Positions 39,077 through 48,763 are shown, counted from the first letter of the stretch. The stretch is DNA of 64,000 nucleotides from Williamsia muralis NBRC 105860 (GCF_001598915.1 NZ_BDAP01000001.1:1178001-1242000), one strand, 5' to 3'. Numbers and translations are program-made. Notes: generated by a model not told the origin, from the letters alone.

Positions 39077-39115
39077 TGTACCACCCTTCGCCGTTGTTTT
39101 CGGCAGGATGGGTGA

Positions 39116-40465
39116 ATGGACCAACAACCGATCCTGCTCTGGTTTCGTCGAGACCTGCGGCTGGGTGATCTGCCACCGCTGCTGGCCGCGGAGGGCAGGC
39201 GCGTCCTGGCCTGCTTTGTCCTCGACCCCAGACTCGAGGCATCGTCGGGCGATCGGCGACTGGCGTTCTTGTTCGAGTCGCTCCGTGATCTGCACAACCA
39301 GCTCGACGGCAGACTCCTGGTCGTCCGCGGTGCGCCCGAGCAACAGATTCCCGCCATCGCGAGGGCGATCGACGCCGAGGCGGTGCACATCACCGCCGAC
39401 TTCGCCCCGTACGGACGTCGTCGAGACCGCAAGGTGGCCGAAGCGCTCGGCGACGTGCCGCTGCGCGCCGAAGGATCGCCCTACGCAGTGACGCCCGGTC
39501 GCGTTCGCAAAGACGACGGTGAGCCCTACCGGGTGTTCACCCCCTACTTCCGTACATGGAAGGCACACGGATGGCGGGAGCCGGCCGACACCGGAGTGGA
39601 GTCCGCGGACTGGATCGACCCCGGTGACGTCGCAGGTGTCGACTCCATCGACATTCCCGACCCGCCGGCCACACTCGACATCCCTGCCGGCGAGCACGCC
39701 GCGCACGAGCGTTTTGCCGAGTTCATCGCCGACGGCGTGCTCGGGTACGAGCAGGACCGCAACCGGCCCGATCTCGAGGCGTCGAGCCGGATGTCGGCGT
39801 ATCTGAAGTACGGCAACATCCATCCGCGGGCGATGCTTGTCGAACTCGACAAGTCCGAGGGGGCCGGACAGGCCGCCTACGTCAGGGAACTGGCGTTCCG
39901 GGACTTCTATGCCGATGTGCTGTACCAGCGACCGGACTCGGTGTGGTGGAACCTGAACAAGAAGTTCGATGCGATGGAGCACGACTCGGGATCGGACGCC
40001 GATGCGGACTTCGACGCGTGGCGCGACGGGAAGACCGGATACCCGATCGTCGACGCGGGGATGCGTCAGCTCTCGGGGAGTGGGTTCATGCACAATCGGC
40101 TGCGCATGATCGTCGCCTCATTCCTGGTGAAGGACCTCCATGTGCCGTGGCAGCGCGGCGCCGCATGGTTCCTCGATCAACTCATCGACGGCGACATGGC
40201 GAGCAACCAGCACGGTTGGCAATGGGTCGCCGGGTCGGGAACCGATGCGGCACCGTACTTCCGGGTGTTCAACCCCACCACGCAGGGCAAGAAGTTCGAT
40301 CCCTCAGGGGATTACGTACGCCGCTGGGTTCCCGAGCTCCGCCCCATTCCCGGTAGCGCTGTCCACGAACCCGGCGCGCTGCGGCCCGACGACTACCCCG
40401 AGCCGATCGTGGACCACTCGGCACAGCGCCGGGTCGCCCTGGATCGCTACAACCAGCTCAACTGA
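39116..40465 (+). CDS. phrB: deoxyribodipyrimidine photolyase (class I, CPD)
   Basis: A 449-aa photolyase/cryptochrome family enzyme that uses blue light and FADH- to repair cyclobutane pyrimidine dimers. N-terminal antenna domain (ILLWFRRDLRLGDLPPLLAA). The FAD-binding domain contains MSAYLKYGNIHPR, RELAFRDFYADVL, TGYPIVDAGMRQL, GFMHNRLRMIVASFLVKDL and DGDMASNQHGWQWVAGSGTDAAPYFRVFNP. The ATG at 39116 has GGGTGA 2-3 nt upstream. Follows the glycosidase pair by 39 nt. Confidence 0.95.
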   Translation: MDQQPILLWFRRDLRLGDLPPLLAAEGRRVLACFVLDPRLEASSGDRRLAFLFESLRDLHNQLDGRLLVVRGAPEQQIPAIARAIDAEAVHITADFAPYGRRRDRKVAEALGDVPLRAEGSPYAVTPGRVRKDDGEPYRVFTPYFRTWKAHGWREPADTGVESADWIDPGDVAGVDSIDIPDPPATLDIPAGEHAAHERFAEFIADGVLGYEQDRNRPDLEASSRMSAYLKYGNIHPRAMLVELDKSEGAGQAAYVRELAFRDFYADVLYQRPDSVWWNLNKKFDAMEHDSGSDADADFDAWRDGKTGYPIVDAGMRQLSGSGFMHNRLRMIVASFLVKDLHVPWQRGAAWFLDQLIDGDMASNQHGWQWVAGSGTDAAPYFRVFNPTTQGKKFDPSGDYVRRWVPELRPIPGSAVHEPGALRPDDYPEPIVDHSAQRRVALDRYNQLN

Positions 40466-40506
40466 ATCCCACCGTGCGGGCAGAAAATTCCTCCGCTGGG
40501 GGAGTG

Positions 40507-41565
40507 TCAGATCGGTTTCTTCAGCTCCGGGTTCTCCGCGTAGATCTCGTTGACGATCGACATGTCGAAGATGTCGGCCGGCTTGATGTCGTAGCCCGCC
40601 TTGGCAAGCGCTTCGATGTTCAGCTCGATCAGCTCATCTGACATCGTCAGCAGGCCATTGGCTTTGGTCTCGTCCGACACCACCAGGGTGTTCTGGGCTT
40701 CGGCTTCCTTGATCTGCTCGCCGAGTTCGAGGCCGCGATCCTTGCCGTACTTGGTGACGGCCAGCTCGGCCGACTTGGCGGGGTCGGCCACCGCGTCGTA
40801 CCAGCCCTGGATGTCGGCCTTGATGAAGGCTTTGAGCTTGTCGCGCTCGTTGTCGATGGTCTCCTGCCGGACTACGAGGGTCTCGGCGACGAGGGGCAGA
40901 TTGAAGTCGGCGAACAGGAAGTTCGCGTTGGGGAAACCGCCCTCTGCCAACGTGATCGGCTCATTGGTGACATACGAGACCCAGCCGTCGACTTCACCTT
41001 TGGTCAGTGGGGTCGGGTCGTACTGCACGGTGATCTTCTGAATGTCCGAGTCGGTCATGCCATTTGCGGTGAGCAGTGCCTTGAAGACGTTCTCGTTCGA
41101 CGCCTGGACGCCGATCTTCTTCCCTTTCATCTCCTCGGGACTCAGGATCGGGCTACCCGCCGACGACACGATGCAGAAAGGGTTCTTCTGGAACGTCGCG
41201 GCGACGGTCTTGAGCTTGGCGCCCTGCAGGATCACGGGGGCGGTCAGCTGCGGGGCGGTCATACCGATCCACACCTTGTTCGACGTCAGGCCCGTCTCGA
41301 CGCCGGTGCCCGGTCCGCCGCCGGTGATCAGTTCGGGGGTGCCGAGTCCGGCGGCTTCGTAGTAGCCGTTCTCGATGGCGAAGTACTCGCCGGCGAACTC
41401 GATGTTCTTCTGCCACGACAACTGCACCTTGGGATTGGTGGTGCTGTTCCCACCGCTGTCGCTGCTGCCGGAGCTGCACGCAGCGAGAACACTGGCGCTT
41501 CCGACAGCGCCACCGGCGATCAGAGAGTACCGAAGGAAGGATCGGCGGTCGAACGTGTAAGCCAT
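40507..41565 (-). CDS. ABC transporter substrate-binding lipoprotein, NMT1/ThiY-like, Tat-type signal
   Basis: A 352-aa solute-binding protein. The N-terminus has a Tat motif (DRRSFLRYS) and a lipobox VLAAC (Cys about 30), so it should be exported folded and lipid-anchored. The mature domain has the NMT1/THI5-like signature LSWQKNIEFAGEYFAIENGYYEAAGL. Such proteins bind thiamine precursors, riboflavin, nitrate/sulfonates or similar small molecules. The true start is ATG at 41565 (MAYTFDRRSF); the frame stays open upstream through the spacer and neighbouring permease gene but is not coding. Last gene of the importer operon, after a 146-nt spacer. Confidence 0.88.
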   Translation of the reverse strand: MAYTFDRRSFLRYSLIAGGAVGSASVLAACSSGSSDSGGNSTTNPKVQLSWQKNIEFAGEYFAIENGYYEAAGLGTPELITGGGPGTGVETGLTSNKVWIGMTAPQLTAPVILQGAKLKTVAATFQKNPFCIVSSAGSPILSPEEMKGKKIGVQASNENVFKALLTANGMTDSDIQKITVQYDPTPLTKGEVDGWVSYVTNEPITLAEGGFPNANFLFADFNLPLVAETLVVRQETIDNERDKLKAFIKADIQGWYDAVADPAKSAELAVTKYGKDRGLELGEQIKEAEAQNTLVVSDETKANGLLTMSDELIELNIEALAKAGYDIKPADIFDMSIVNEIYAENPELKKPI

Positions 41566-41711
41566 GTGCAGACTCCTGTTTTCAGTGAACGTCGGCGGTA
41601 CTTCAGATCGAGATCCGCCTTCGGCAGAACTTAAGGTGGCGCGGTTTCGGCCACATTGCGCACGTGCGTTTGTTTGTAACGAGTTGTGAATCTGCCCCAC
41701 CGGCAGCTGAT

Positions 41712-42587
41712 CTACGTCGGTGTGGTGCCCATCTGCGCCAGCACGAGCTTCTCGGCGACACCGACAAACGCATAGAGCACGATGGACGCGACCGTGATGA
41801 CCAGCACGGACGCCCACAGCTCGTTGTAAGCCGCCGCGGGCAACGCCTGCTGGAGGGTGGCGCCTAAACCTTTGTTGGTGCCGAGCCATTCGGCAACGGT
41901 GGCTCCGATCATGGCGCCGGGCACCGAAACCTTGGCCGCGGCGAACAGTGCTGGAACAGCCGAGGGCAACGCCGCCATCCTCATCGCGGTCAGGCGGGTT
42001 CCGCCGTAGGCCACGATCACATCGTTGATCTGCCGCGGCGCATTCGCCAGGCCGGTCATGATCATCACCAACGCGGGGAAGAACACCACGATCCCGCCCA
42101 TCACCGCGACGACGGCCACACCGCGTCCCACCACAAGCGTGATCAGCGGGGTCATCGCCACCAGCGGTACCGACCGCAGCAACATGGCGATCGGCATGAA
42201 CGTCTGGGCAACCGGGCGGAACATCACGAACAGCGCGGCGGCGACCACTGCTGCGCCCATGCCGCACACGAACCCGATCCCGGCGTCTTTCAGCGTGATC
42301 CACAGATTGTCGAGGATCGCGCTGCGGTCGGCCGAGGCTGTCGGGTCGGTGAACAGGTAGTGGAACACATCCACCGGGGTCTTGCCGATGATCGGGCCGA
42401 TGTCCGGGTACGCCAGCAGGAACAACCACCAGATGGCCAGGATCAGGAAGAACGAGATCACGAGCGAGCCGATGAACTTGGCGATCTCCCAGGCGATCGC
42501 CTTTCCGTTGCCGGCGTTCGCCCGGGCTGCTGCGGCCGCGGGAACCGGTGCGGTCGGTGGAGCTTGGGACGTGGTGGTGGCGGTCAT
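41712..42587 (-). CDS. ABC transporter permease (importer, second permease)
   Basis: A 291-aa BPD-type permease with about six transmembrane helices and the EAA-like loop GGTRLTAMRMAALPSAVPALFAA preceding the final helices. A hydrophilic Ala/Pro-rich N-terminus of ~30 residues. The ATG at 42587 overlaps the upstream permease stop by 4 nt (ATGA). Confidence 0.86.
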   Translation of the reverse strand: MTATTTSQAPPTAPVPAAAAARANAGNGKAIAWEIAKFIGSLVISFFLILAIWWLFLLAYPDIGPIIGKTPVDVFHYLFTDPTASADRSAILDNLWITLKDAGIGFVCGMGAAVVAAALFVMFRPVAQTFMPIAMLLRSVPLVAMTPLITLVVGRGVAVVAVMGGIVVFFPALVMIMTGLANAPRQINDVIVAYGGTRLTAMRMAALPSAVPALFAAAKVSVPGAMIGATVAEWLGTNKGLGATLQQALPAAAYNELWASVLVITVASIVLYAFVGVAEKLVLAQMGTTPT

Positions 42588-43408
42588 TTGCTGCCTGCCA
42601 TTCCGGTGCTGTAGCGGGTGACGAAGACCGAGAAGAACGCCACGATGCCGTAGCCGATACCGGCGACTGCTCCCGCGACGAGAGCGATCGCCCACACGGC
42701 CGGGATGTCGCCGCTCTGCTGGGCGATGATGAGCGCCGGCCCCGCACCCTTTTCCGGCATCGCCAGGAACTCGCCGAGCACGGCGCCGAGAACCGCTGCC
42801 GGTGCGGCGATCTTCAACGCTCCGAAGGTGCTCGGCAGAGCCGAGATGATGCGTACGCGCACCAGCTGCGAAAAGGTGCCTCCGCCATAGACTTTGACAA
42901 GGTCGAGGCTGGCCTGATGTGGCGAGCGCAGGCCCGACAACGTTCCGATCATCGTGGTGAAGAACACCGAGATCGCCGCGAGGAACACGATCATGGTCTG
43001 TACCTCGGCGAACGCCACCTGCACGATGGGCGCCACCGCGATGATCGGCGTGCAGTAGCTGATGATGGCCAGCTGTGTGGCCACGCCCTCGATCAACGGG
43101 ATGATCACCACCAGCAGCGCCAAGACGATGGCGAGTACGTTGCCCCACAGAAACCCTCGTAGAGACAGTTCGATCGTGGGTGTGAAGTTGTTGATGTAGT
43201 GGTCCCAACCCTTGTCCCCGATGGCGTCGACGACGGCCAGCGGGGTGGGGATGGTGCCTTTGAACCACTCGAAGTACCCGGCCATCGTCCAGATGATGAG
43301 GACCGCGACAATGCCGATTGCTCCTGCACCCCAGCGCTTCCCGGCCAGTTGTGCCCGGCCGGTGATCTGCGCGCCGCCCATCCCTTTGCCTGCGGTCAGG
43401 GTGGTCAC
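42584..43408 (-). CDS. ABC transporter permease (importer, first permease)
   Basis: A 274-aa BPD-type permease with about six transmembrane helices and the EAA loop [29 protein letters not shown]. The GTG at 43408 overlaps the ATPase stop (GTGA). It differs clearly from the second permease, so the transporter is probably a heterodimeric channel. Confidence 0.86.
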   Translation of the reverse strand: MTTLTAGKGMGGAQITGRAQLAGKRWGAGAIGIVAVLIIWTMAGYFEWFKGTIPTPLAVVDAIGDKGWDHYINNFTPTIELSLRGFLWGNVLAIVLALLVVIIPLIEGVATQLAIISYCTPIIAVAPIVQVAFAEVQTMIVFLAAISVFFTTMIGTLSGLRSPHQASLDLVKVYGGGTFSQLVRVRIISALPSTFGALKIAAPAAVLGAVLGEFLAMPEKGAGPALIIAQQSGDIPAVWAIALVAGAVAGIGYGIVAFFSVFVTRYSTGMAGSK

Positions 43409-44268
43409 GCGACGCCCGCCGATCCCTTGTTGCCGAACAGCAGGCCGCTGAGGTGGTCGTGCAGGGCGTGGAACTCGGGCGTCCGCATCATGTCGGGTAC
43501 CCGCGGGCGGGGAAGGTCGATGGTGACCGTCTCCAGGACCCGTCCTGGCCGGGGACTCATCACAGCGACGACATCGGAGAGGAACACCGCCTCGGCGATG
43601 CCGTGGGTGACCATGAGCGTGGTGGCCGGCTTCTCGGTCCAGATCCGCAGCAGCTCGATGTTCAGGCGCTGGCGGGTCATGTCGTCGAGGGCACCGAACG
43701 GTTCGTCGAGCAACAGCGCTGTGGGCTTGACGACCAATGCGCGGGCGATGGATACGCGCTGTCGCATACCTCCGGACAGGGTGGCCGGTTTGGCCTTCTC
43801 GAAGCCCTTGAGGCCGACCAGGTCGATCAGCTCGTCGATGAAACCCTTGTCGACGGAGATTCCCGCGACCTGCAGCGGCAGCTTGATGTTCGATTCGACA
43901 CTGCGCCACGGCAGCAGCGCTGAGTCCTGGAAGGCGATGCCCAGCCCGTGTTGCGACTGGAGTTCTTTTGGTGATCTCCCGTTCATCAGCGCCGTGCCGG
44001 CGGTGGCATCCTCGAGACCCGCCAGGATGCGCAGGACCGTGGATTTCCCGCATCCCGATGGCCCGAGAAGCGAGAGGAACGCGCCTTCGGAGGTCTGCAG
44101 GTCGACGTTGTCGAGTGCGGTCACCGACGACCCGCCCCGCAGTCCCGCGGACTTGAACTCCTTGGTCAGCCCGGAGATGTTGATACCGGTGCCCAGCGGC
44201 CGGGCAGCCTTGGGTGCGGTGGGCGATTCGTCCGTAACACTCATCGACGGAGAGTCAGCGTGGGTCAT
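43405..44268 (-). CDS. ABC transporter ATPase (importer)
   Basis: A 287-aa nucleotide-binding subunit of the nitrate/taurine/NMT1 importer type. Walker A is [10 protein letters not shown]-loop FQDSALLPW, signature LSGGMRQR, Walker [13 protein letters not shown]-loop VTHGIAEA. The ~30-residue N-terminal extension may be over-called; an ATG at 44244 (MSVTDESP) is possible. First gene of the four-gene operon, preceded by a palindrome 32 bp upstream. Confidence 0.9.
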   Translation of the reverse strand: MTHADSPSMSVTDESPTAPKAARPLGTGINISGLTKEFKSAGLRGGSSVTALDNVDLQTSEGAFLSLLGPSGCGKSTVLRILAGLEDATAGTALMNGRSPKELQSQHGLGIAFQDSALLPWRSVESNIKLPLQVAGISVDKGFIDELIDLVGLKGFEKAKPATLSGGMRQRVSIARALVVKPTALLLDEPFGALDDMTRQRLNIELLRIWTEKPATTLMVTHGIAEAVFLSDVVAVMSPRPGRVLETVTIDLPRPRVPDMMRTPEFHALHDHLSGLLFGNKGSAGVA

Positions 44269-44299
44269 ATCGGGCGACGCTAGGCGTCTGGAGTTTCTT

Positions 44300-44323
44300 C
44301 GCGGTTACACCCGCGTTACCGCG
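44300..44323. promoter_or_regulatory. operator-like palindrome upstream of importer operon
   Basis: A 24-bp imperfect inverted repeat with outer arms CGCGGT and ACCGCG and inner GTTAC/GTTAC elements (9 of 12 symmetrical). It lies 32 bp upstream of the ABC ATPase start and 69 bp upstream of the divergent glycosyltransferase. Candidate binding site for a regulator of the importer. Confidence 0.4.
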
Positions 44324-44391
44324 CTCATCCGGACCTGACCGTGGCCTCATTCCGCGCAGCGACAACGCTTTTCGTTGTCTATCGTGCGGGC

Positions 44392-45714
44392 ATGAGATTG
44401 GTGTTGATGTTCTACGGCAGCCGCGGCGACATCCAGCCGGGTCTGGCCTTCGGGCTCGAATTGCAACGTCGTGGCCACGACGTCAGGATGGTCGTGCCGC
44501 CGAACTACGTCCCCCTTGCCCGGGGTCTCGGCCTGATCGCGTATGCGGTGGGTTCGGACACCGCCTCGGTGTGGGACAGCCCGCGAGGACAGGAGATCCT
44601 GCGGACCAAGAACCCGTACACCAAGTTGCGGCTGGCCGGTGCGGCGATCAAGGAGGGTTTCGCGGCGTTCGACGCTGACGCGGTGGATTTGCTCACCGGA
44701 CCGGAAGCCGAACTCACCGGCGTGGACGGTGTGGTGAGCGGACCCCTCTGCCAGGAACGGATGTACTCGATCGCCGAGAAGCTCGGCGTGCCGTTCTCGG
44801 TGCTGCGTTTCGGACCGTTCTCGGAGAACGGGGTGGTCGGCGCGGTTCCCGGAGTCGTGCTGCCAGGTCCGGCTGCGATCAACCGTGCGTCGTGGAAGCT
44901 GACCGACACGCTGGGGTTCATGGTCGGGCGAGGTGCGGAGAACTCGTTCCGAGACAGGCTCGGATTACCTGCTGTACAACAGTCGCTCCACCAGAGATTG
45001 ATGACAGGCGAGGTTCTTCAGATCCAGGCCTACGATCCGGTCTTGTTCCCCGGTCTGGTCGAGGAATGGGGTGATCGCAAGCCGATCGTCGGTTACCTCG
45101 ATCTTCCCGCCGACGCGGGAGGTGGAGCAGCCGGGGATGCCGCGACGACCCAGGCGGCCACCCGGGTTCTGGATCAGTGGCTGGCAGCAGGTGATGCACC
45201 GGTCTTCGTCACGGTGGGCAGTGTGCCGGTTCTCGATCCGGACGCACTGACCCGGGTGATCACCGAAGCCTGTGCGGCGGTCGGTGTCCGCGCGCTGATC
45301 ACGATGAAAGGGCGGGCCACCGGACCCGACCGGTCGGATGACGGAGTGTTCTTCGCCGAGTCGCTTGATCACGCGGCCGTGCTGCCACGGTGCCGCGCCG
45401 CGGTGCATCACGGTGGGGCGGGGACCACCGCCGCAGGACTGCGGGCCGGGTTGCCCACCATGATCTGCCACGGTGGCGCCGACCAGGCGTACTGGGGCAG
45501 GCAGGTGAAAACTCTTGGCCTCGGGACATCGTGCCGATTGAAGGGCTTGACCGCCGAGCGGTTGACGGCCGGCCTGGAGGTGATCCTCGACCCTGCTGTC
45601 GGTACACGAGTGGCGGCGGTCGCCGGTGCACTCATCGCACCTGACGCCGCCGCCACGCATGCTGCCCAACTCGTCGAGGACCGTTTCGGGGCGATTCGTT
45701 CGGTCAGCCCTTGA
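44392..45714 (+). CDS. UDP-glycosyltransferase-like protein (GT1 family)
   Basis: A 440-aa GT-B glycosyltransferase. The N-terminus MRLVLMFYGSRGDIQPGLAFG matches the GT1/UGT family used in glycolipid or natural-product glycosylation. The C-terminal nucleotide-sugar site is CRAAVHHGGAGTTAAGLRAGLPTMICHGGADQAYWG. The start is ATG at 44392 (TATCGT 6 nt before it suggests leaderless), 51 nt inside a longer open frame. The 3' end overlaps the convergent ABC permease by 11 nt. Acceptor unknown. Confidence 0.87.
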   Translation: MRLVLMFYGSRGDIQPGLAFGLELQRRGHDVRMVVPPNYVPLARGLGLIAYAVGSDTASVWDSPRGQEILRTKNPYTKLRLAGAAIKEGFAAFDADAVDLLTGPEAELTGVDGVVSGPLCQERMYSIAEKLGVPFSVLRFGPFSENGVVGAVPGVVLPGPAAINRASWKLTDTLGFMVGRGAENSFRDRLGLPAVQQSLHQRLMTGEVLQIQAYDPVLFPGLVEEWGDRKPIVGYLDLPADAGGGAAGDAATTQAATRVLDQWLAAGDAPVFVTVGSVPVLDPDALTRVITEACAAVGVRALITMKGRATGPDRSDDGVFFAESLDHAAVLPRCRAAVHHGGAGTTAAGLRAGLPTMICHGGADQAYWGRQVKTLGLGTSCRLKGLTAERLTAGLEVILDPAVGTRVAAVAGALIAPDAAATHAAQLVEDRFGAIRSVSP

Positions 45715-46936
45715 TGGCTTCCTTCCACTTCACCCGGGCCCCTGTGCGCAGGATGTTGCGCTGGTAGATGCGGGCTGCGAGCCACGCCGCCACCGCGCAG
45801 GCGATCATCATCAGGACGATGGTGACGATCACCTGAACCACCGTTGCGTCCCCGGTTGCTATCCGCACCGGCATGATCGACGCCGAGAACGGCGGTATCC
45901 ACGCCAGTGTCTGCATCAACGTGCTGTCGAGGGAACCGATGCCGAAGTAGGCCGAATACACAACCGCCATCGCAAGAATGGTGAGCGGGGCCGAACTCGA
46001 GCCGAGCTCCTCCTGTCGCGACACCACTGCGCCCGTTGCGGCGTACAGGGTTGCGAAGAAGACGAAGCCCAGCACGAACCAGACGACAACCGCGGCGAAC
46101 ATCGAGCCTGCCGCCGTGGGCACGTCGAGAATGCCGGTAGCAAGGGCGGCTACGAGCGCGGTACCGCCCAACAGGACCACTTGCGCAAAGGCCATCAATC
46201 CGATGCCGACGATCTTGCCCCACAACAGATGTAGCGGTTTGATCGTTGCCAGCAGCAACTCGACCACCCGAGATGTCTTCTCTTCGACGACCCCGGCCGC
46301 GACCATCGAACCGCCTTGCAGCACAGCGAACATCAGCAGTGAGACGCCGACGAGCGCCACGGCGATGCGTTGCCCTTCATTGGGTTTGGCGGGGTCTGTC
46401 TCGCTGACGGTGAGTGTGGAGTCGGCGCTGATGGCCGAAAGGTCCACGTTCTCAGCGGCCAGGGCCTTGGTCAACCCGTCTTGACTCACTGCCGTTCGCA
46501 ACACTCCTTCGAGGCTGCCGTCGAGGTCGTCTTTGGTGACTGCTTCGTAGTTGTTGGTTCCGGCGGCACCGGGGACCAACGCCACCTTCACGTCGCCTTC
46601 CTTCGCCTGGGCGCGCGCCTCGTCGGCGTTGCCGATGGGCACGATCTCGATGTTCTCCCCGGATGCGTCGCCGACCGCGACGATCGTCTCCGACAGTTGC
46701 GAGTTGTCGCCCACCAGTCCGACTTTCGTGGCTTTGTCGTCGCCGGTGAAAATCGAGAGAACGATGATGCCCGCAACGATGACGACCAGCAGGATCACGT
46801 TGGTGATGAGGAACGACTTGGTGGCCGCGCGGGTGGTGATCTCGCGCCGGGCAACCAGGTTGATGGCCCGCCACGCGCTCATCCGGCCCGAGCCGGACTT
46901 CGGGTGCTTGTTCGGATCGGAAGCGTTCGTACTCAT
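45704..46936 (-). CDS. ABC-2 type exporter permease (NatB-like)
   Basis: A 410-aa permease with the ABC-2/NatB layout: an N-terminal helix (about 33-55), a large extracytoplasmic domain (about 60-200), then five to six helices. The ATG at 46936 overlaps the ATPase stop by 4 nt (ATGA). It functions with the adjacent ATPase; possible Na+ or antibiotic/peptide export. Last gene of the operon. Confidence 0.87.
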   Translation of the reverse strand: MSTNASDPNKHPKSGSGRMSAWRAINLVARREITTRAATKSFLITNVILLVVIVAGIIVLSIFTGDDKATKVGLVGDNSQLSETIVAVGDASGENIEIVPIGNADEARAQAKEGDVKVALVPGAAGTNNYEAVTKDDLDGSLEGVLRTAVSQDGLTKALAAENVDLSAISADSTLTVSETDPAKPNEGQRIAVALVGVSLLMFAVLQGGSMVAAGVVEEKTSRVVELLLATIKPLHLLWGKIVGIGLMAFAQVVLLGGTALVAALATGILDVPTAAGSMFAAVVVWFVLGFVFFATLYAATGAVVSRQEELGSSSAPLTILAMAVVYSAYFGIGSLDSTLMQTLAWIPPFSASIMPVRIATGDATVVQVIVTIVLMMIACAVAAWLAARIYQRNILRTGARVKWKEAIKG

Positions 46937-47829
46937 GCGGATACAACCTCTCGGAAGAGTTCGGTCAGGTCGGGTCGGGACTGGGCGAAGTGTGTGACCG
47001 GCCCCGTGGCGAGTGCAGCGGTCAGAATTGCCTGCTCGTCGGTCCCCGGCGTCATGCTCACCGTGGTGATCGACCCGTTCTGGATGGTGCCGACAACCCC
47101 GGGCAGATGATCGGCCCAGCCGGCCGGGGCCTGTGGCGCGCCGACGTCGAGCCGGATCTCGCCGGCCGACCGGAGTTCGTCCACAGTTCCCAGTGCCCGC
47201 ATGGTGCCGGAGGAGATGATGCCGACCCGGTCACACAGTCGCTGCACGAGTTCGAGTTGGTGGCTGGAGAAGATGACCGGGACACCTTGCGCGGCCTTTT
47301 CTTTCAGCACGTCGCTCATCACGTCGACGGCAACGGGGTCCAGGCCCGAGAACGGCTCGTCGAGCACCAGCACATCGGGGCTGTGAACCAGGGCAGCCGC
47401 CAGCTGCACACGCTGCTGATTGCCCAGGCTCAGGCTGTTCACGTCGGCGTCGATCCGCTCGTACACACCCAGCCGCCGTACCCAGGTCTCCACCTGGTCA
47501 TCGGCTTCGGCGCGAGACAGGCCGTGCAACTGTGCGAGGAACGAGAGCTGTTTTCCCACCTTCATCTTGGGATACAGGCCGCGTTCTTCGGGCATGTAGC
47601 CGATGCGACGTCGGGTGTCGAGGTCGATGGGCGAGTCGCCCAGCAGTACTCGACCCGAATCTGCCGACAGCACACCGAGGATGATGCGCATGGTGGTGGA
47701 TTTTCCGGCGCCGTTGGAACCGACGAATCCGAAGATCTCGCCGGGGGCGACGGTGAAGGACATGTTGTCGAGGGCCTTGAGGGAGCCGTATCTCTTACTC
47801 AGACCGTCGACGATGAGGGGAGCGGTCAC
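46933..47829 (-). CDS. ABC exporter ATPase (NatA-like)
   Basis: A 298-aa ATPase. Walker A is VGSNGAGKST, Q-loop YMPEERGLYPKM, signature LSLGNQQR, Walker B VLVLDEPFSGLDP, H-loop FSSHQLELV. The YMPEERGLYP Q-loop and C-terminal domain are typical of NatA/ABC-2 exporters. It overlaps the upstream membrane-protein stop by 4 nt (ATGA). Confidence 0.92.
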   Translation of the reverse strand: MTAPLIVDGLSKRYGSLKALDNMSFTVAPGEIFGFVGSNGAGKSTTMRIILGVLSADSGRVLLGDSPIDLDTRRRIGYMPEERGLYPKMKVGKQLSFLAQLHGLSRAEADDQVETWVRRLGVYERIDADVNSLSLGNQQRVQLAAALVHSPDVLVLDEPFSGLDPVAVDVMSDVLKEKAAQGVPVIFSSHQLELVQRLCDRVGIISSGTMRALGTVDELRSAGEIRLDVGAPQAPAGWADHLPGVVGTIQNGSITTVSMTPGTDEQAILTAALATGPVTHFAQSRPDLTELFREVVSA

Positions 47830-48455
47830 TGTTCGAATCCTCCTGATTGGCTGACGTTTTCATTGGCCACCACCTGGGGGTAGGTGGCGAAGTCTTCTGG
47901 ATCGGGGTCGGGTAACCACCATCCGATCAGACAGGTGGGAATGCAGGTGGCCCCGGCGACCAACACGATGAGGAGCACCGCGCTGCCGTAGATCACCTGG
48001 CCGCCGACGCTGTTGTCGCCTCCGCCCGACAAGATGATGAGCACGAGGTACGGGACGAACATCGAGACCCACAGCGCGGTGTACGCGATCGATCGGGCAG
48101 CGTTGCGGCTGGCCAGTTCGAACTCGTCGAGGGCCGAGGCCGGTGCGTCGCTGACATTGCGCGTCACCGCCCGCAGCACGTAGATGAGCGGCAGCATGAC
48201 AAACGAGATGAGGCCGATGAACGCCGGGGCCGCCCACATGGTGAAGAACATGACGATTGCACTGGCGATCACGAGGATCACCGAAATGACAAGCGCGACC
48301 ACGAGCTTGCGGGCACTGCGCCGATTCCGCAGACGCGGGAACCGGTGGCCATAACGACGCAGGAACTTCTCGTGCCTACGTACCTGCCATTCTTCGTATC
48401 CACGCCACCACGCCGGTTTCGCGGACTCGGGGATCACGCTGTTCGGATCGTTCAC
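47826..48455 (-). CDS. hypothetical membrane protein in HTH-ABC operon
   Basis: A 209-aa protein with about four transmembrane helices (about 48-70, 74-95, 122-142, 152-178), an N-terminal Trp/Arg-rich stretch (WWRGYEEWQVRRHEKFLRRYG) and a short acidic tail. No known domain. 4-nt overlaps with both the HTH gene and the ABC ATPase gene tie it to this operon. Possibly a sensor or accessory subunit. Confidence 0.68.
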   Translation of the reverse strand: MNDPNSVIPESAKPAWWRGYEEWQVRRHEKFLRRYGHRFPRLRNRRSARKLVVALVISVILVIASAIVMFFTMWAAPAFIGLISFVMLPLIYVLRAVTRNVSDAPASALDEFELASRNAARSIAYTALWVSMFVPYLVLIILSGGGDNSVGGQVIYGSAVLLIVLVAGATCIPTCLIGWWLPDPDPEDFATYPQVVANENVSQSGGFEQ

Positions 48456-48727
48456 GACGGCCCTCCATTCGTGCGATACAACTGCGTCGACATCGCGCCG
48501 AACTCGCGGCGACTGAAGACGGCCTCCACCGGGAGCCCGAACACATCGCAGATGCGAAAGGCCAGGTCGAGGCTGGGATAGTTGTCACCCCGTTCGAGCG
48601 AGCCGATCGACTGGACGTTCACGCCCACCAGCTCGGCAAGTTGTGCGCGTGACATCCGGCGCTCGGCGCGTAGTACGCCGATGCGGTTGTAGATCGGCAG
48701 GTGGCCTGCCTTCTTGACCGGACTCAC
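48452..48727 (-). CDS. XRE-family HTH regulator of the exporter operon
   Basis: A 91-aa Cro/C1-type helix-turn-helix protein: RIGVLRAERRMSRAQLAELVGVNVQSIGSLERGDNYPSLDLAFRICDVF covers the HTH (about 13-60). The PSLDLAFRI..VFGLPVEAVF tail is typical of small XRE regulators paired with membrane or ABC genes. The GTG at 48727 is supported by a promoter whose -10 ends 7 nt upstream (leaderless), with no ribosome binding site needed; an earlier in-frame ATG (48763) is unlikely. First of four overlapping genes; probably autorepressor. Confidence 0.82.
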   Translation of the reverse strand: MSPVKKAGHLPIYNRIGVLRAERRMSRAQLAELVGVNVQSIGSLERGDNYPSLDLAFRICDVFGLPVEAVFSRREFGAMSTQLYRTNGGPS

Positions 48728-48734
48728 AGGGATA

Positions 48735-48763
48735 AGTGTTGGGAAAACACAACAGAATGTCAA
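48735..48763 (-). promoter_or_regulatory. promoter with overlapping operator for the HTH-ABC operon
   Basis: On the minus strand, -35 TTGACA (48758-48763, consensus) and -10 AACACT (48735-48740) are 17 bp apart; the start would fall on the GTG at 48727. A 15-bp inverted repeat GTGTT-N5-AACAC (48736-48750) covers the -10 and part of the spacer, as an XRE autorepressor operator would. Confidence 0.6.

Noticed and set aside
41566-42747. N-terminal extension of the binding protein through the upstream permease region
   Set aside because: The extension has permease DNA in another frame; the Tat/lipoprotein signal at 41565 marks the true start.
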